A stretch of 64,000 bases of DNA, from contig QQVD01000048.1 of the NCBI GenBank assembly GCA_003388555.1, positions 212,760 through 276,759 of the forward strand, written 5' to 3'. The position numbers and the translations under genes are program-made. The notes beneath the pieces were generated by a model. That model made no database searches. It was not told the origin of the DNA and was given only the letters and a program-made list of their open reading frames with translations. Shown here one piece after another: positions 40,622-50,613 of this stretch (position 1 is the first letter of the stretch; each line of letters opens with the position of its first letter). The stretch comes from Acidobacteriota bacterium (GTDB taxonomy: Bacteria > Acidobacteriota > Thermoanaerobaculia > Multivoradales > Multivoraceae).

Positions 40622-43228
40622 ATGAACCCGGTCGCGATCGAGCTCCGGCGCGCTGCGGGACCGCGGCGGTCCGCGGCCGCTCTGTGCCTCGCGCTCGCCT
40701 GCGTCGCGGCGGCCGGCGCCCAGCCGTGGCCCGAGTCGAGTCCACAGGAACAGGGAGTGTCGAGCGAGGCGATCGAGGCGATGGTGGCCCACGTCCGGGA
40801 CCACCCCCGCTTCTCGCACAGCTACGCGCTGCTGGTGGTCCGCCACGGCACGCTGATCTCGGAGACGTATTTCCGCGGCCGCGATCCGGAGGCTCTCAAC
40901 GATCTGCGCTCGGTGACCAAGAGCGTGCTCTCGCTGCTCACCGGCATCGCCATCGAGCGCGGCGAGCTCGCCGATCCGCAGACGCTGGTACGGGAGATGC
41001 TGCCGTCCTACGCGCCGCTGCTCGCCGGGCGGCCGCAGTGGGAGCTGTCGATCGAGCACCTGCTGACGATGCAGGCCGGCCTGCGATGGAGCGACTCGGC
41101 GGCGCCCTGGCTGCCCGCGGTCTTCGAGAGCCCCGATCTGGTCGAGTTCGTGCTCGTCCAGCCGAGCGAGACCGAGCCGGGCCGCCGCTTCCTCTATTCG
41201 ACCGGGCTCTCCCAGGTGCTGGCCAAGGCGTTGATCGGCGCCACCGGGATGCAACCGCACGACTACGCGCGACAGCATCTGTTCCCGGCCCTCGGCATCG
41301 AGCGCAGCAGCTGGCTGGTGCGGCCTTCGGGTGACGACTACGGCGGGCTGGGGATGGCGCTGCGGCCGCGCGACCAGTGCCGGCTCGGCCAGCTCGCCCT
41401 GCAGCGCGGCTTCTGGAACGGCGTCCAGGTCGTCTCCGAGGATTGGATCGACCAGTCGACTCTCAACCGCAGCCCCGACCCGGCGAACGGCTACGGCTAC
41501 CGCTGGTGGGTGCCGATCCAGGATGCCGCCGCGGGGCGCTTCGTCGCGATCGGCTACGGCGGCCAGTACGTCGACGTCGACCCGGCCACCGACACGGTCA
41601 TCTGCCTGACCAGCGAGTGGAACGTGCCGAACAACCGCCACATCGCCCTGTGGGAGTTCCAGACGCTGCGCGACCTGTTCGCTTCCGGTCTGCTGCCCGA
41701 GGCGCCCTCCGGACTGCGGTGGCTCGACGCCGCCGGCCAGCCGGCGGCCGACCCGGTGGTGGTGCTCGAGCGCGACGAGGATCACACCTACACCTTGCAG
41801 CTCGAGCGCCACGGCGCCGCCGACGGCAGCCTGCGGCTGCGCCTGCAGACGGTGCGCGGCTCGGCCCGCCCACGCAGCGACTACGTGCCGCTGCTGCGGG
41901 AGCTCTTCTGGCCCGCCGGCGACGCCTCGCCGCGCCCGGTCGAGATCACCGTGCTCGCCGACCAGACGCCCGAGCCGAGCGAGGACTTCGCGCTCCGTGC
42001 CACCGTGCTCGCCGGCAACGCCACCGCGCCGCCGGACCTCGCACTGCGCATCGAGGAGGGGCCGGCGACCCTGCCGACCGTGCTGCGGTGGTCGTCGTCG
42101 GAGGTGGCGGTCGTCGAGGGTGGGTCCGAGTCCGTCGGACTGCATCGCGAGGGTGATCTCGGCACCGAGCTCAGCGTCGAGGTCGTCGCTCTGCCGGTGA
42201 CCACGGGCGCCGACGAGGTGACGCTCGCGGTCCCCGCGCAGGGTGGCGGTGGTTCCGGCGCGCTGACGCTCACCTTCGCGGTCGGCGAGGCGCTCGCGCC
42301 GCTGGTGCTGGCGGCGTCGGAGGACGGCTTCGAGGAGGCGAGTGAGATCCTCGAGCTCACGGTGCTCGGCCACCAGGACCTGACGCTGCCGCCGCCGCTG
42401 CCGGTGGTGGTGCAGGACGCCGGCGCCCTCGACGCCGAGTGCGCGCCGACGGCCCCCGGCTGCCTCGCCGGCGGGCGCTTCCGGGTCGAGGCCACCTGGC
42501 GGGACCCGGTCGGTGGCGGGGTCGGATCGGCCACGCCACGGCGTCTCGGCGCCGGCACGGTCGCGAGCTCGGTCGCGATGACCTTCTTCGACCCGGACAA
42601 CGTCGAGCTGCTGATCAAGCTGGTCGACGGCGGCGCCATCAACCAGCACTTCTGGAGCTACTTCGGCAAGCTCTCCGATCTCGACGTCTGGCTGGTGCTC
42701 AGCGATCGCGCCGCGCGTCGGGTGCGGGTCTACCGTGCACCGGGCGGCACGCTCTGCGGCGGAGCCGACGTCGAGGCGTTCGGGTCGGCGCCGGCGCCCG
42801 CCGTGACCGCTGGGCCCATGCCTGCGGCGCCGCTCCCCCGGTCCTCTGCTCCTGGCCTGGGAACGGAATGCCCCTCGGACGCCATCTGTTTCCACGACAG
42901 GTTCGAAGCGCGGGTCAGCTGGCGCGACGCCGAAGGCGTCAGCCACACCGGCTTCCCGGTCGTTCCAGGGACCTCCCAAGGGGGGTCGCAGTCCGGATCC
43001 TCCAGAGACTCCGGATCCTTCTGGTTCTTCACCGCCGACAACGTCGAGGTGACCGTGAAGGTGCTGGACGGACGGCCGCTGAACCAACGGTTCTGGATCT
43101 TCGGCGGCTCGCTCACCGACCTCGACTACACCGTCGAGGTACTCGACCGCAGCGACGGCTCGGAGCGCTCCTACCACCACCCGGCCGGCGACCTCTGTGG
43201 CTTCGCCGACACCGACGCCTTCGACTGA
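40622..43228 (+). CDS. Secreted serine hydrolase (class C beta-lactamase-like) with duplicated C-terminal domain
   Basis: The 868-residue protein has a signal peptide ending AAGAQ and a class C beta-lactamase/esterase domain (about 40-350). SxxK reads SVTK with S97 and K100, and Tyr is in the LYSTG loop. Two or three beta-rich, Calx-beta-like segments follow. The end holds two copies of a domain of about 100 residues, starting near GGRFRVEATWRD and CFHDRFEARVSWRD, each with FxPDNVE/FTADNVE, a LNQRFW-like core and a final LCG.AD..AF. Such domains recur in Acidobacteria exoproteins, as I recall, with unknown role. The hydrolytic substrate is unknown. The start is poorly supported by a Shine-Dalgarno. 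Confidence 0.85.
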   Translation: MNPVAIELRRAAGPRRSAAALCLALACVAAAGAQPWPESSPQEQGVSSEAIEAMVAHVRDHPRFSHSYALLVVRHGTLISETYFRGRDPEALNDLRSVTKSVLSLLTGIAIERGELADPQTLVREMLPSYAPLLAGRPQWELSIEHLLTMQAGLRWSDSAAPWLPAVFESPDLVEFVLVQPSETEPGRRFLYSTGLSQVLAKALIGATGMQPHDYARQHLFPALGIERSSWLVRPSGDDYGGLGMALRPRDQCRLGQLALQRGFWNGVQVVSEDWIDQSTLNRSPDPANGYGYRWWVPIQDAAAGRFVAIGYGGQYVDVDPATDTVICLTSEWNVPNNRHIALWEFQTLRDLFASGLLPEAPSGLRWLDAAGQPAADPVVVLERDEDHTYTLQLERHGAADGSLRLRLQTVRGSARPRSDYVPLLRELFWPAGDASPRPVEITVLADQTPEPSEDFALRATVLAGNATAPPDLALRIEEGPATLPTVLRWSSSEVAVVEGGSESVGLHREGDLGTELSVEVVALPVTTGADEVTLAVPAQGGGGSGALTLTFAVGEALAPLVLAASEDGFEEASEILELTVLGHQDLTLPPPLPVVVQDAGALDAECAPTAPGCLAGGRFRVEATWRDPVGGGVGSATPRRLGAGTVASSVAMTFFDPDNVELLIKLVDGGAINQHFWSYFGKLSDLDVWLVLSDRAARRVRVYRAPGGTLCGGADVEAFGSAPAPAVTAGPMPAAPLPRSSAPGLGTECPSDAICFHDRFEARVSWRDAEGVSHTGFPVVPGTSQGGSQSGSSRDSGSFWFFTADNVEVTVKVLDGRPLNQRFWIFGGSLTDLDYTVEVLDRSDGSERSYHHPAGDLCGFADTDAFD

Positions 43229-43362
43229 AGCTCACCCGCGCTAACGCTCCCCGATCCACGGTACCTCTGTTCATCCGCCTGCCGTCGAGCTCACCGCGAA
43301 CCCGCGGTCGCTACGCCAGCTCGCTCGTCGCCCAGACGGGATCCCCTCTCAGGAGACCTCCG

Positions 43363-43887
43363 ATGCCGCGCAAGTCGATCCTCGTCCCGCTCCTCCTCAT
43401 CGCCGCCGTCGCCGGCTATCTCGGCGCCCGCGCCATCGCGCCGGGCCAGGCCGCAGCGGCGCCCAACCTGGCGATGACGCCGGCCGCAGTGGCGGCGTCG
43501 TTGCCCGAGGACACCAGTGACGCGGTGCGCGAGAAGACGCAGCGCTACATGGAGTACGAGAGCTCGCTGCGGCTCGACGCCGAGCAGCAGAAGATCAAGG
43601 AGGCGGCGTTGACGCCGATCCCGGCGCCGTGCTGCAGCGACAACAGCGCTCTGACCTGCTGCTGCCCGTGCAACCTGTCGCGCACCATCTGGGGACTCAC
43701 CGCCCATCTCATCGTCGAGCAGGGCGTCACCGATCCGGCGAAGATCCAGAGCGAGGTCGAGTCCTGGATCGAAGAGGTGAAGGGCCCGGCCGGCTTCTCG
43801 GGCGACACCTGCTACACCGGCGGATGCGGCCGCGCCTTCCACGACAACGGCTGCGGCGGCATGCGCCCGAGTCAGCTGGTGCTCTGA
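43363..43887 (+). CDS. Exported Cys-rich hypothetical protein
   Basis: The 174-residue protein has an N-terminal signal anchor (about 5-24), a charged helical segment, and nine cysteines in two groups: residues 90-103 (CC...CCCPC) and 150-164 (CYTGGC...NGC). The motif CNLSRTIWGLTAHLI between the groups looks like a conserved core. The pattern suggests metal binding or a disulfide-bonded fold, perhaps with a redox role. I do not recognise the family. AGGAG lies about eight bases before the ATG. It precedes the TauE/SafE-like permease gene on the other strand. Confidence 0.65.
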   Translation: MPRKSILVPLLLIAAVAGYLGARAIAPGQAAAAPNLAMTPAAVAASLPEDTSDAVREKTQRYMEYESSLRLDAEQQKIKEAALTPIPAPCCSDNSALTCCCPCNLSRTIWGLTAHLIVEQGVTDPAKIQSEVESWIEEVKGPAGFSGDTCYTGGCGRAFHDNGCGGMRPSQLVL

Positions 43888-43899
43888 GGCGATCGCTCC

Positions 43900-44706
43900 T
43901 CACAGCGCGCCGCTGAGCAGGCCGAGACCGACAAGCACCAGCAGGGCGGTGGTCAGGCGGCGGATGCCGCGCACCGTCGCCTTGCCCAGCATGCGTTTAC
44001 CGAGCAGGCTGCCGCTGAGGGCGCAGACCACGGCCACCACCAGGACCTGCTGCTGCTGACGTCCGCCGAGCCCGCTCAGCGAGCCGCCGGCCAGCGCCAC
44101 GGCGTACGCGCCGAGGCGGAAGACGTCGACCACCGAGGCGAGCACCGCCTGGGTGCCGGCGTAAGTCCTCGGCTCGAGCTCGAGCGGTACCAGGAAGGCC
44201 GCGCGCAGCGCTCCCTGGTGCCCGGAGAGGCCGCCGAAGAAGCCGGCGATGGCGCCGCCGAGCGGCAGCCAGCGCGGTGCGAAGCGCAAGCGCCGGGTGG
44301 CCGGCAGGACCTCCAGCGCGGCGAACAGCAGGATCAGCACGCCGAGCACCGCCTCGACGGCACTGACCTGCCAGAACAGCATGCGGCCCACCAGTGGATC
44401 GAGCGGCGGGCTCCACGAGAAGAGCACCGGTCCGCCACTGAGGGCCGCCAGCGTCGCGGCGCCGAGCAGTGCGGCGAGGGCCGCCGGGATCCCGAAGCGC
44501 AGCACCACCCGGTAGTCGGCCTGGCGCCAGAGCAGCGCCAGCTTGAACAGGCTGTTGCAGCCGTGCACGATCGCGGTCAGCAGCACTGCGACCGGCGCCG
44601 GGAAGAAGAGCGCCAGGGTGGGCATCAGCAGGGTGCCGAGGCCGAAACCCGAGAAGAGCGTCAGCAGCGCGACGGAGAAGCTGACGAGGGCGACGACGAA
44701 GAGCAC
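43900..44706 (-). CDS. TauE/SafE-family (sulfite exporter-like) permease
   Basis: The 268-residue protein has about eight helices and a typical TauE/SafE pattern: an N-terminal helix with GFGLGTLLMPTLALFF and a second-half GGLSGHQGALRAAFL. It exports sulfite, sulfoacetate or another organic anion; the substrate is not decided. The start is a GTG at 44706 with GGAG five bases upstream, which removes an unlikely 39-residue Arg/Cys-rich extension. It is 52 bp downstream of metG on the same strand. Confidence 0.85.
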   Translation of the reverse strand: MLFVVALVSFSVALLTLFSGFGLGTLLMPTLALFFPAPVAVLLTAIVHGCNSLFKLALLWRQADYRVVLRFGIPAALAALLGAATLAALSGGPVLFSWSPPLDPLVGRMLFWQVSAVEAVLGVLILLFAALEVLPATRRLRFAPRWLPLGGAIAGFFGGLSGHQGALRAAFLVPLELEPRTYAGTQAVLASVVDVFRLGAYAVALAGGSLSGLGGRQQQQVLVVAVVCALSGSLLGKRMLGKATVRGIRRLTTALLVLVGLGLLSGAL

Positions 44707-44758
44707 GCTGCACTCCAGCTGCGGTCGGTCGGTCGTTGCGGCGCCGGCGCCGCCGCGG

Positions 44759-46840
44759 TCAGCGCACCCGCAGGCCCGGTGAGGCGCCGGCGTCCGGCGA
44801 CACCAGGAAGATCTCCTCGCCACCGGGACCCGCGGCGAGCACCATCCCCTCGGAGGTGCCGAAGCGCATCTTGCGGGCTTTGAGGTTGGCGACCACGACG
44901 ACGTGCCGATCGACCAGGTCCTCCGGCGAGTAGGCCGACTTGATGCCGGCGAAGACCTGGCGCCCGACGCCGGAGCCGAGGTCGAGCTCGAGGCGCAGCA
45001 GCTTGTCGGCCCCCTCGACCGCCTCGGCGCGCACGATCCGGGCCACCCGCAGGTCGAGCTTGGCGAAGTCGTCGATGGTGATCTCGGCGCCGATCTCCTC
45101 GCCGCCGGGCGGCCCCGCGGGTTCGGGCGTCTCGGCCGGCTCGTCCGGGCTCGCGGTCATGGTGTCCTTCGAGGCCTCGACGACGGCCTCGACGGCGGCC
45201 GCCTCGATGCGGGTCATCAGCGGCTCGTAGGGCGCGATCGTCTCGCCGAGCAGCGGCCGCAGCCGGTCGTCCCAGCCGAGCTCGACGCCGCCGAGGAACT
45301 GCTCGCCGCGGCGGGCGATGCCTGGCACGATCGGCTTGAGGTAGATCAGCAGGGTGCGGAACAGGTTGATGCCGGTGGTGCACACCGCCGCGACCTGGTC
45401 GCGGGTCTCCTCCTGCTTGGCGAGCACCCACGGCTTGCGCTCGTCGACGTAGCGGTTCGCCTCGTCGGCGAGCGCCATGATCCTGCGCACCGCCTGGTTG
45501 GTGGAGCGGCGCTCGTAGAGCTCGGCGATCTCGTCGCCGGCGGCGGCGAAGCGCTCGAACAGCTCGGCGTCGTCCAGCGCGTCGGCCAGCCTTCCGCCCG
45601 AGTGCTTGTGCAGGAAGCCGGCGCAGCGGCTGGCGATGTTGACCGCCTTGCCGACCAGGTCGGAGTTCACCCGCTGCACGAAGTCCTGCAGGTTGAGGTC
45701 GATGTCGCCGAGACCGCTGCCCAGCTTCGCCGCCAGGTAGTAGCGCAGCGCGTCCGCCGGCAGGTGGTCGAGGTAGGTGCGGGCCATGATGAAGGTGCCG
45801 CGCGACTTCGACATCTTGGTGCCGTCGACGGTGAGGAAGCCGTGCACCGGCACCGACGTCGGCAGGCGGTAGCCGCCGCCCCACAGCAGCGCCGGCCAGA
45901 ACAGGCAGTGGAAGTAGAGGATGTCCTTGCCGATGACGTGGTACACCTCGGTGCGCCCGGCGTTCTCGCGCTTCCAGAAGTCGTCGAACTCGATCCCCTC
46001 GCGCTCGCACAGCTCGGCGAAGCTGGCCAGATAACCGATCGGCGCGTCGACCCAGACGTAGAAGTACTTGCCCGGCGCATCGGGGATCTCGAAGCCGAAG
46101 TAGGGCGCGTCACGCGAGACGTCCCAGTCCCGCAGACCCTCGGCGAACCACTCCTCGAGCTTGTTGACCACCTCCGGCTGCAGGTTGTCGGTGGTCGCCC
46201 AGCCGCGCAGCACCTCCTCGAAGTCCGCCAGGCGGACGAAGAAGTGCTCCGAGTCGCGCTCCTCCGGTCTGGTGCCGGAGAGGGCCGAGACCGGGTCGAT
46301 CAGATCCTGGGGGGTGTAGGTGGCGGCGCAGTTGTCGCAGCTGTCACCGTTCTGGTTCGGCGTCTTGCAGCGCGGGCAGGTGCCCTTGACGAAGCGGTCG
46401 GCGAGGAAGATGCCGCGCTCGGCGTCGAAGAACTGGGTCACCGAGCGCTGCACCACGTGGTCGCCGTCGCGCAGGCGGCGCCAGATCGCCTCGACGAACT
46501 CGCGATTGCGTTGCGAGTGGGTGGTGCCGTAGTTGTCGAAGCCGATCGCGAAGTCGGCGAAGTCGCGCTCGTGCTCGCGCTGGGTGGCCTCGATCAGCTC
46601 CTCGGGAGTGACTCCCTCCTTCTCGGCTCGCAGCATGATCGCCGTGCCGTGGGTGTCGTCGGCGCAGACGTACCAGCACTCGTGACCGCGCAGCTTCTGG
46701 AAGCGCACCCAGACGTCGGTGTAGACCACCTCGGTGACGTGGCCGAGGTGGATCGATCCGTTGGCATACGGCAGCGCGCTGGTGACCAGGATGCGGCGGC
46801 GCGTGCCGGCGGGAGCGTCGGTGGTCTTCGGTGGCGACAT
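44759..46840 (-). CDS. metG: Methionyl-tRNA synthetase
   Basis: The 693-residue class I synthetase has HLGH (HIGH motif) near the start, KMSKS in the middle, the zinc knuckle [17 protein letters not shown] and an anticodon-binding domain. A C-terminal tRNA-binding OB fold (EMAP II-like, [20 protein letters not shown]) completes the E. coli-type architecture. It charges tRNA-Met for initiation and elongation. The ATG at 46840 starts at MSPPKTT, shortly before the catalytic domain. A longer frame to 46987 is open but adds no conserved sequence. Confidence 0.96.
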   Translation of the reverse strand: MSPPKTTDAPAGTRRRILVTSALPYANGSIHLGHVTEVVYTDVWVRFQKLRGHECWYVCADDTHGTAIMLRAEKEGVTPEELIEATQREHERDFADFAIGFDNYGTTHSQRNREFVEAIWRRLRDGDHVVQRSVTQFFDAERGIFLADRFVKGTCPRCKTPNQNGDSCDNCAATYTPQDLIDPVSALSGTRPEERDSEHFFVRLADFEEVLRGWATTDNLQPEVVNKLEEWFAEGLRDWDVSRDAPYFGFEIPDAPGKYFYVWVDAPIGYLASFAELCEREGIEFDDFWKRENAGRTEVYHVIGKDILYFHCLFWPALLWGGGYRLPTSVPVHGFLTVDGTKMSKSRGTFIMARTYLDHLPADALRYYLAAKLGSGLGDIDLNLQDFVQRVNSDLVGKAVNIASRCAGFLHKHSGGRLADALDDAELFERFAAAGDEIAELYERRSTNQAVRRIMALADEANRYVDERKPWVLAKQEETRDQVAAVCTTGINLFRTLLIYLKPIVPGIARRGEQFLGGVELGWDDRLRPLLGETIAPYEPLMTRIEAAAVEAVVEASKDTMTASPDEPAETPEPAGPPGGEEIGAEITIDDFAKLDLRVARIVRAEAVEGADKLLRLELDLGSGVGRQVFAGIKSAYSPEDLVDRHVVVVANLKARKMRFGTSEGMVLAAGPGGEEIFLVSPDAGASPGLRVR

Positions 46841-47007
46841 GTTGGGGTTCGGTCTCAGGGGACGCGGCGAGGAGCTACGGTCGCCGCGATGCGACGACCG
46901 CGGATCCGAGCCGCCGATGATAGCGAGGGTGGGAGGGATGGCACCCGGGCTCGGGAGCTCTGTCGGCTCGGCTCGTGCCGGCGTCATCGCCGCGATGCCG
47001 CCCTAGC

Positions 47008-47916
47008 TCAGCCCAGGGTGCGGCGCAGAAACTCCAGGGTTCGGCGCCAGGCGTCCTCGGCGGCCTGCGCGTCGTAGCGCTCGCCCGACGGGTTGGCGAA
47101 GGCGTGCGCTGCGCCCTCGTAGATCTCGATCGTGGCGTCCTTGTCGAGCTCCTCGAGCAGGCCCGCGAAGCGGCGCACGTCGTCGACCGGGATGCCTTCG
47201 TCGGCGCCGCCGAACAGTCCGAGCAGCGGATCGTCGAGGGCCGCGAGCTGCTCGCGATCGGTGACCACCCGGCCGTAGTAGACGACCGCCGCGTCGACCT
47301 CACCGGGAAGGCGCAGCGCGGTCTGCAGCGACCAGCCGCCGCCGAAGCACCAGCCGAGCACCGCCACGCCCGTCGCCCGGTGCTGCGTGCGCAGCAGGGC
47401 GGCGGCCTTGGCGACCTGGGCGAGCAGCGCGTCCGGATCGGCACTCGCCTGCTGCATCAGGGTGCGGGCCCGTTCCGGCGTCTCGGCGGTCTCGCCAGCG
47501 TAGAGGTCGACGGCGAGCACCAGGTAGCCCTCGCCGGCGAGGCGGTCGGCCATCGCGCGCACGTTGTCGTTGAGCCCCCACCACTCGTGCAGCACGACGA
47601 TCCCGGGCAGCTCGGGACGTGCCTCCACGGGGGCGTAGGGCTGGGCGAAGTAGCCGAGCCGTTCGGGGCCGAGTCCCAGCTCGGCGCCCATCACCGGCAT
47701 GGCCGGAGCCGGCACCGTCGCCGCCGTCGCCTCGGGGGACTCCTCCCCGTGCTGGCGGGCCATCGCCTCCTGGTGTCTGCCTTCGGGGTCGGACTGCTGC
47801 GAGAACGCAGGCGCCGCGGCGACGAGGATCGACGCCAGGAGGCTGGCGACGCCGCAGGTCGCGGCCTGCGGCCTGGGTCGGAGGGGCTGGGTCGGTGAGA
47901 GCTTCGGGTACGACAT
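47008..47916 (-). CDS. Exported dienelactone hydrolase-family protein
   Basis: The 302-residue protein has a signal peptide (cleavage near AFSQQ) and the dienelactone hydrolase fold. Motifs include VVLHEWWGLN and GWCFGGG with the Cys nucleophile C190, plus an Asp and His later (EGAAHAF). A Cys rather than Ser is typical for the family. It likely hydrolyses an ester or lactone in the periplasm; the natural substrate is unknown. It is divergent from nothing nearby and lies 167 bp upstream-facing from metG with no sign of co-regulation. Confidence 0.88.
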   Translation of the reverse strand: MSYPKLSPTQPLRPRPQAATCGVASLLASILVAAAPAFSQQSDPEGRHQEAMARQHGEESPEATAATVPAPAMPVMGAELGLGPERLGYFAQPYAPVEARPELPGIVVLHEWWGLNDNVRAMADRLAGEGYLVLAVDLYAGETAETPERARTLMQQASADPDALLAQVAKAAALLRTQHRATGVAVLGWCFGGGWSLQTALRLPGEVDAAVVYYGRVVTDREQLAALDDPLLGLFGGADEGIPVDDVRRFAGLLEELDKDATIEIYEGAAHAFANPSGERYDAQAAEDAWRRTLEFLRRTLG

Positions 47917-48093
47917 CGCGGGCCTCCGTTGCGCCGGCGCGGTGGCGCTGGCGTTGGTGCAGATTCGTGACCGATCTTAGAGCGCCTGGTGTCGGTGTCG
48001 CGATGCGCCGGACCGCCGCGTGCAGTCTCGGGACTCGCCGGGCCCTGTCTGGACAGCGCCTCAGCGCCCGCTGGCCCGCGGGGAGCCGGAGCC

Positions 48094-50613
48094 CTACGGA
48101 GTGGTCGAAGACCAGGACGAGGTGTCGCCCGATTCGAAGCCGTCGACGAAGACGAGCTGGGTGCTGACCGCGGTCGGCCGCAGCAGCACGGTGAGCCGGC
48201 TGGTCGGCGTCGTCGGGTCGCCGGGCGTGAGCTCGAGGTCGGCGCCCTGCCAGGCGTCGAGGGTCTGGGCCGGTTCGACGTCGACAGTCAGCGAGACGGT
48301 GGCGGAGCCGCCCGGAGCGAGGGTCAACACGGACGGCGCCGCCCGCAGGTGGAGGTCCGGGGCGCCGGTCAGTGCGATCGACCAGGTCTCGGTGGCGTCG
48401 TCGACGTTGGTGAAGGTGCGCTCGAAGGAGCAGGTCCCGGCGCAGGCACCGTGCATCAGCGAAGGGAGATTCAGGGTGCGGGGATCGCCGCCGGAGGTCG
48501 GGTCGGCTGCCAGGTAGTCGGCGGTGTCCTCGTCGAGCACCAGGGCGGCGCGCGCCGCCGCGACGACGTCGATGCGCCCGGCGCCGCGCTCGAGCGCTCC
48601 GATCGGCGAGGTGCCGTCCTCGAGCGTCAGGCCGTCGCGCACAGCGGTCGTGGCCAACGCCGAGCGCACCTGATCCGGCGTCCAGGCGGGGTGCAGCGCT
48701 CGCAGCAGCGCGGCGGCTCCGGCGACGTGCGGGCTCGACATCGAGGTGCCGCTGGCGAAGCGCAGCGGCACGCCTCCGAAGTCGGGCTGGAAGGCGGAGA
48801 TCGTCTCGGCGCCGAGCACGCCGATCGCCTGGAACGTCGGCGCCAGCCGGACCGCCGAGCCGGGAGCGACCAGATCCGGCTTGAGCACGTCGAAGTCGGG
48901 ATTGGGGCCGATCGAGCTGAACGAGCGCAGTCGCTCGGCGTTCACCGCCGAGTCGGTACGCAGCGCCGCCGAGATCTCCCCTGAATGGCCGGCGCCGCTC
49001 GCCAGCCAGGTGCGCACCGTGTTGCTGGCCGCGGTCTCCAGGCCGATGCTCGGGATCCGGGTGGCGAAGCCGAGAGACGAGCTGCCGCCGCCCAGCTGGA
49101 TCATGCCGCCGGCGCCGGCTTCGAGCAGGTTCTTCGACTTGAAGCTCGTCGGGCTCGAGTTGGTGCCCTCGAAGCTCTCGCAGGCGACGATCTCACCGGA
49201 GAAGGTGCCCGGCGGGAACGGATTCGGCTGCACCGTCGGGCGGCTCGAGCCGCAGACGCGGGCGGCGGCGTCCATCGATCCGTAGTCTCCGGCGTAGACC
49301 ACCGACACCGGGCCGAGGGCGTCGTCGTTCAGCGAGCCGCCGTCGAAGGGCCCGATCATCGACGGACCGCCGGTCAGGGTGAGGGTGGCGCGGTAGGAGT
49401 CGCGATCGTGGGTGGTGGCGCCCACCGCCGCGACCCAGGGACCCAGGTGGGCGACGCTCGACGGGTCGGGGCCGTCGTTGCCGGCGCCGGCGGCGACGAA
49501 GATGCCCGCGTCGATGGCGTCGAGCAGGGCGCGGTCGTCGTCGTTCCACGGGTCGAAGCCGCCGAGGATCGACAGGTTGATCACGTCGACGCCGTCGAGG
49601 ATCGCCTGGTCGATCGCGGCCTCGACGGCCGCACCCGAGCAGAACGACTGGAAGGGCGCCGACTCCTGCCTCGTGCAGGCGTCGTAGACCACGAGACTGG
49701 CGTGCGGCGCGACGCCCGAGATCTCGACGATGGTGCCCGAGGGCGCCACGTGGTTGCCCACCGCGATGCTCGCGACGTGGGTGCCGTGGCCGTCCTGGTC
49801 GGCCGGGCCGTCGGCCTCGGTGCAGCTCGGCGAGGCGGCGCAGAACGCGTCCATGTAGTCCCAGGCGCCGATCAGCTTGTCGTTGCACGCGTAGAGCGGC
49901 GAGTAGTCCGGGTGGCCCGGGTCGCACCAGCCGAGGAAGGTGCCGCTGCCGAGCGGGTTGGTGTACGTGTGACCATCGGCGGGAGCGTCGCCGAACGACG
50001 GGTGAGAGAACAGGATGCCGGAGTCGATCACCGCGACGACGACGCCTTCGCCCTCGCTGGCGACGCCGGTGGCGGCGCCGCTCCACACCGCGTCGGCGCC
50101 GATCCAGGCCGGTCCGTTCTCGCCGATCTCGGGCCACCGCCGATCGCGCCGCACCGAGAGCACCGCCGGGTGCGCCGCGAGGCGGTCGGCCTGGCCGGGA
50201 TCGAGCACGACGGCGAAGCCGGGCCGCCGGGCCCGGAAGGTGAACACCGGATCGAGCCGCTCGACTGCCAGCTCTGCAGCCAGCTCGGCGCGCCGCTGGT
50301 CCAGCAGGTGTTCGACGGCAGCGCGCTGCTCGGCGGCGGCAGCACGGCCCTCGGCGCCGCGCAGCCAGCGGTGCAGCGCCCGGCCCGCTGCGGGAGTGGT
50401 GGCGCCGCGCAGGCGATCGATCACGCCCGGGTCGTCGAAGCGCACGCTGTAGAGCTCGAGGTCGGCGGCCGCGGGGCCGTCGCCGGCCTGCGGCTGTGCC
50501 GCCGCGACGGTCGCCAGCAGGCACGCCAGGGGTGCCGCGGCGAAGGCGAGGACTCGCCGGGCGGCCGGCGTCGGGTGGCGGGAGGGGGTCATCTCGTGGG
50601 GGGGTTCGGTCAT
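48094..50613 (-). CDS. Secreted subtilase (S8 peptidase) with DGFESGD C-terminal tail
   Basis: The 839-residue protein has a signal peptide (cleavage near VAAAQ), an inhibitor-like N-domain and an S8 catalytic domain. The triad is D197 (VIDSGI), H276 (GHGTH) and S624 (GTSMSSPH). A PA-like insert lies between H and S, and beta-rich Fn3-like domains follow. It ends with a short tail containing VDGFESGDTSSWSSTTP, shared with the protein at 61426. It probably degrades extracellular protein. Neither the ATG at 50613 nor that at 50592 has a clear Shine-Dalgarno. Confidence 0.9.
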   Translation of the reverse strand: MTEPPHEMTPSRHPTPAARRVLAFAAAPLACLLATVAAAQPQAGDGPAAADLELYSVRFDDPGVIDRLRGATTPAAGRALHRWLRGAEGRAAAAEQRAAVEHLLDQRRAELAAELAVERLDPVFTFRARRPGFAVVLDPGQADRLAAHPAVLSVRRDRRWPEIGENGPAWIGADAVWSGAATGVASEGEGVVVAVIDSGILFSHPSFGDAPADGHTYTNPLGSGTFLGWCDPGHPDYSPLYACNDKLIGAWDYMDAFCAASPSCTEADGPADQDGHGTHVASIAVGNHVAPSGTIVEISGVAPHASLVVYDACTRQESAPFQSFCSGAAVEAAIDQAILDGVDVINLSILGGFDPWNDDDRALLDAIDAGIFVAAGAGNDGPDPSSVAHLGPWVAAVGATTHDRDSYRATLTLTGGPSMIGPFDGGSLNDDALGPVSVVYAGDYGSMDAAARVCGSSRPTVQPNPFPPGTFSGEIVACESFEGTNSSPTSFKSKNLLEAGAGGMIQLGGGSSSLGFATRIPSIGLETAASNTVRTWLASGAGHSGEISAALRTDSAVNAERLRSFSSIGPNPDFDVLKPDLVAPGSAVRLAPTFQAIGVLGAETISAFQPDFGGVPLRFASGTSMSSPHVAGAAALLRALHPAWTPDQVRSALATTAVRDGLTLEDGTSPIGALERGAGRIDVVAAARAALVLDEDTADYLAADPTSGGDPRTLNLPSLMHGACAGTCSFERTFTNVDDATETWSIALTGAPDLHLRAAPSVLTLAPGGSATVSLTVDVEPAQTLDAWQGADLELTPGDPTTPTSRLTVLLRPTAVSTQLVFVDGFESGDTSSWSSTTP

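Noticed and set aside
40466..43180. A 904-codon minus-strand frame opposite the serine hydrolase.
   Set aside because: Low-complexity translation, and the plus-strand gene has a clear active site and signal peptide.
46841..46987. Longer metG start at 46987.
   Set aside because: The extra 49 residues show no conserved feature, and the catalytic domain begins soon after 46840.
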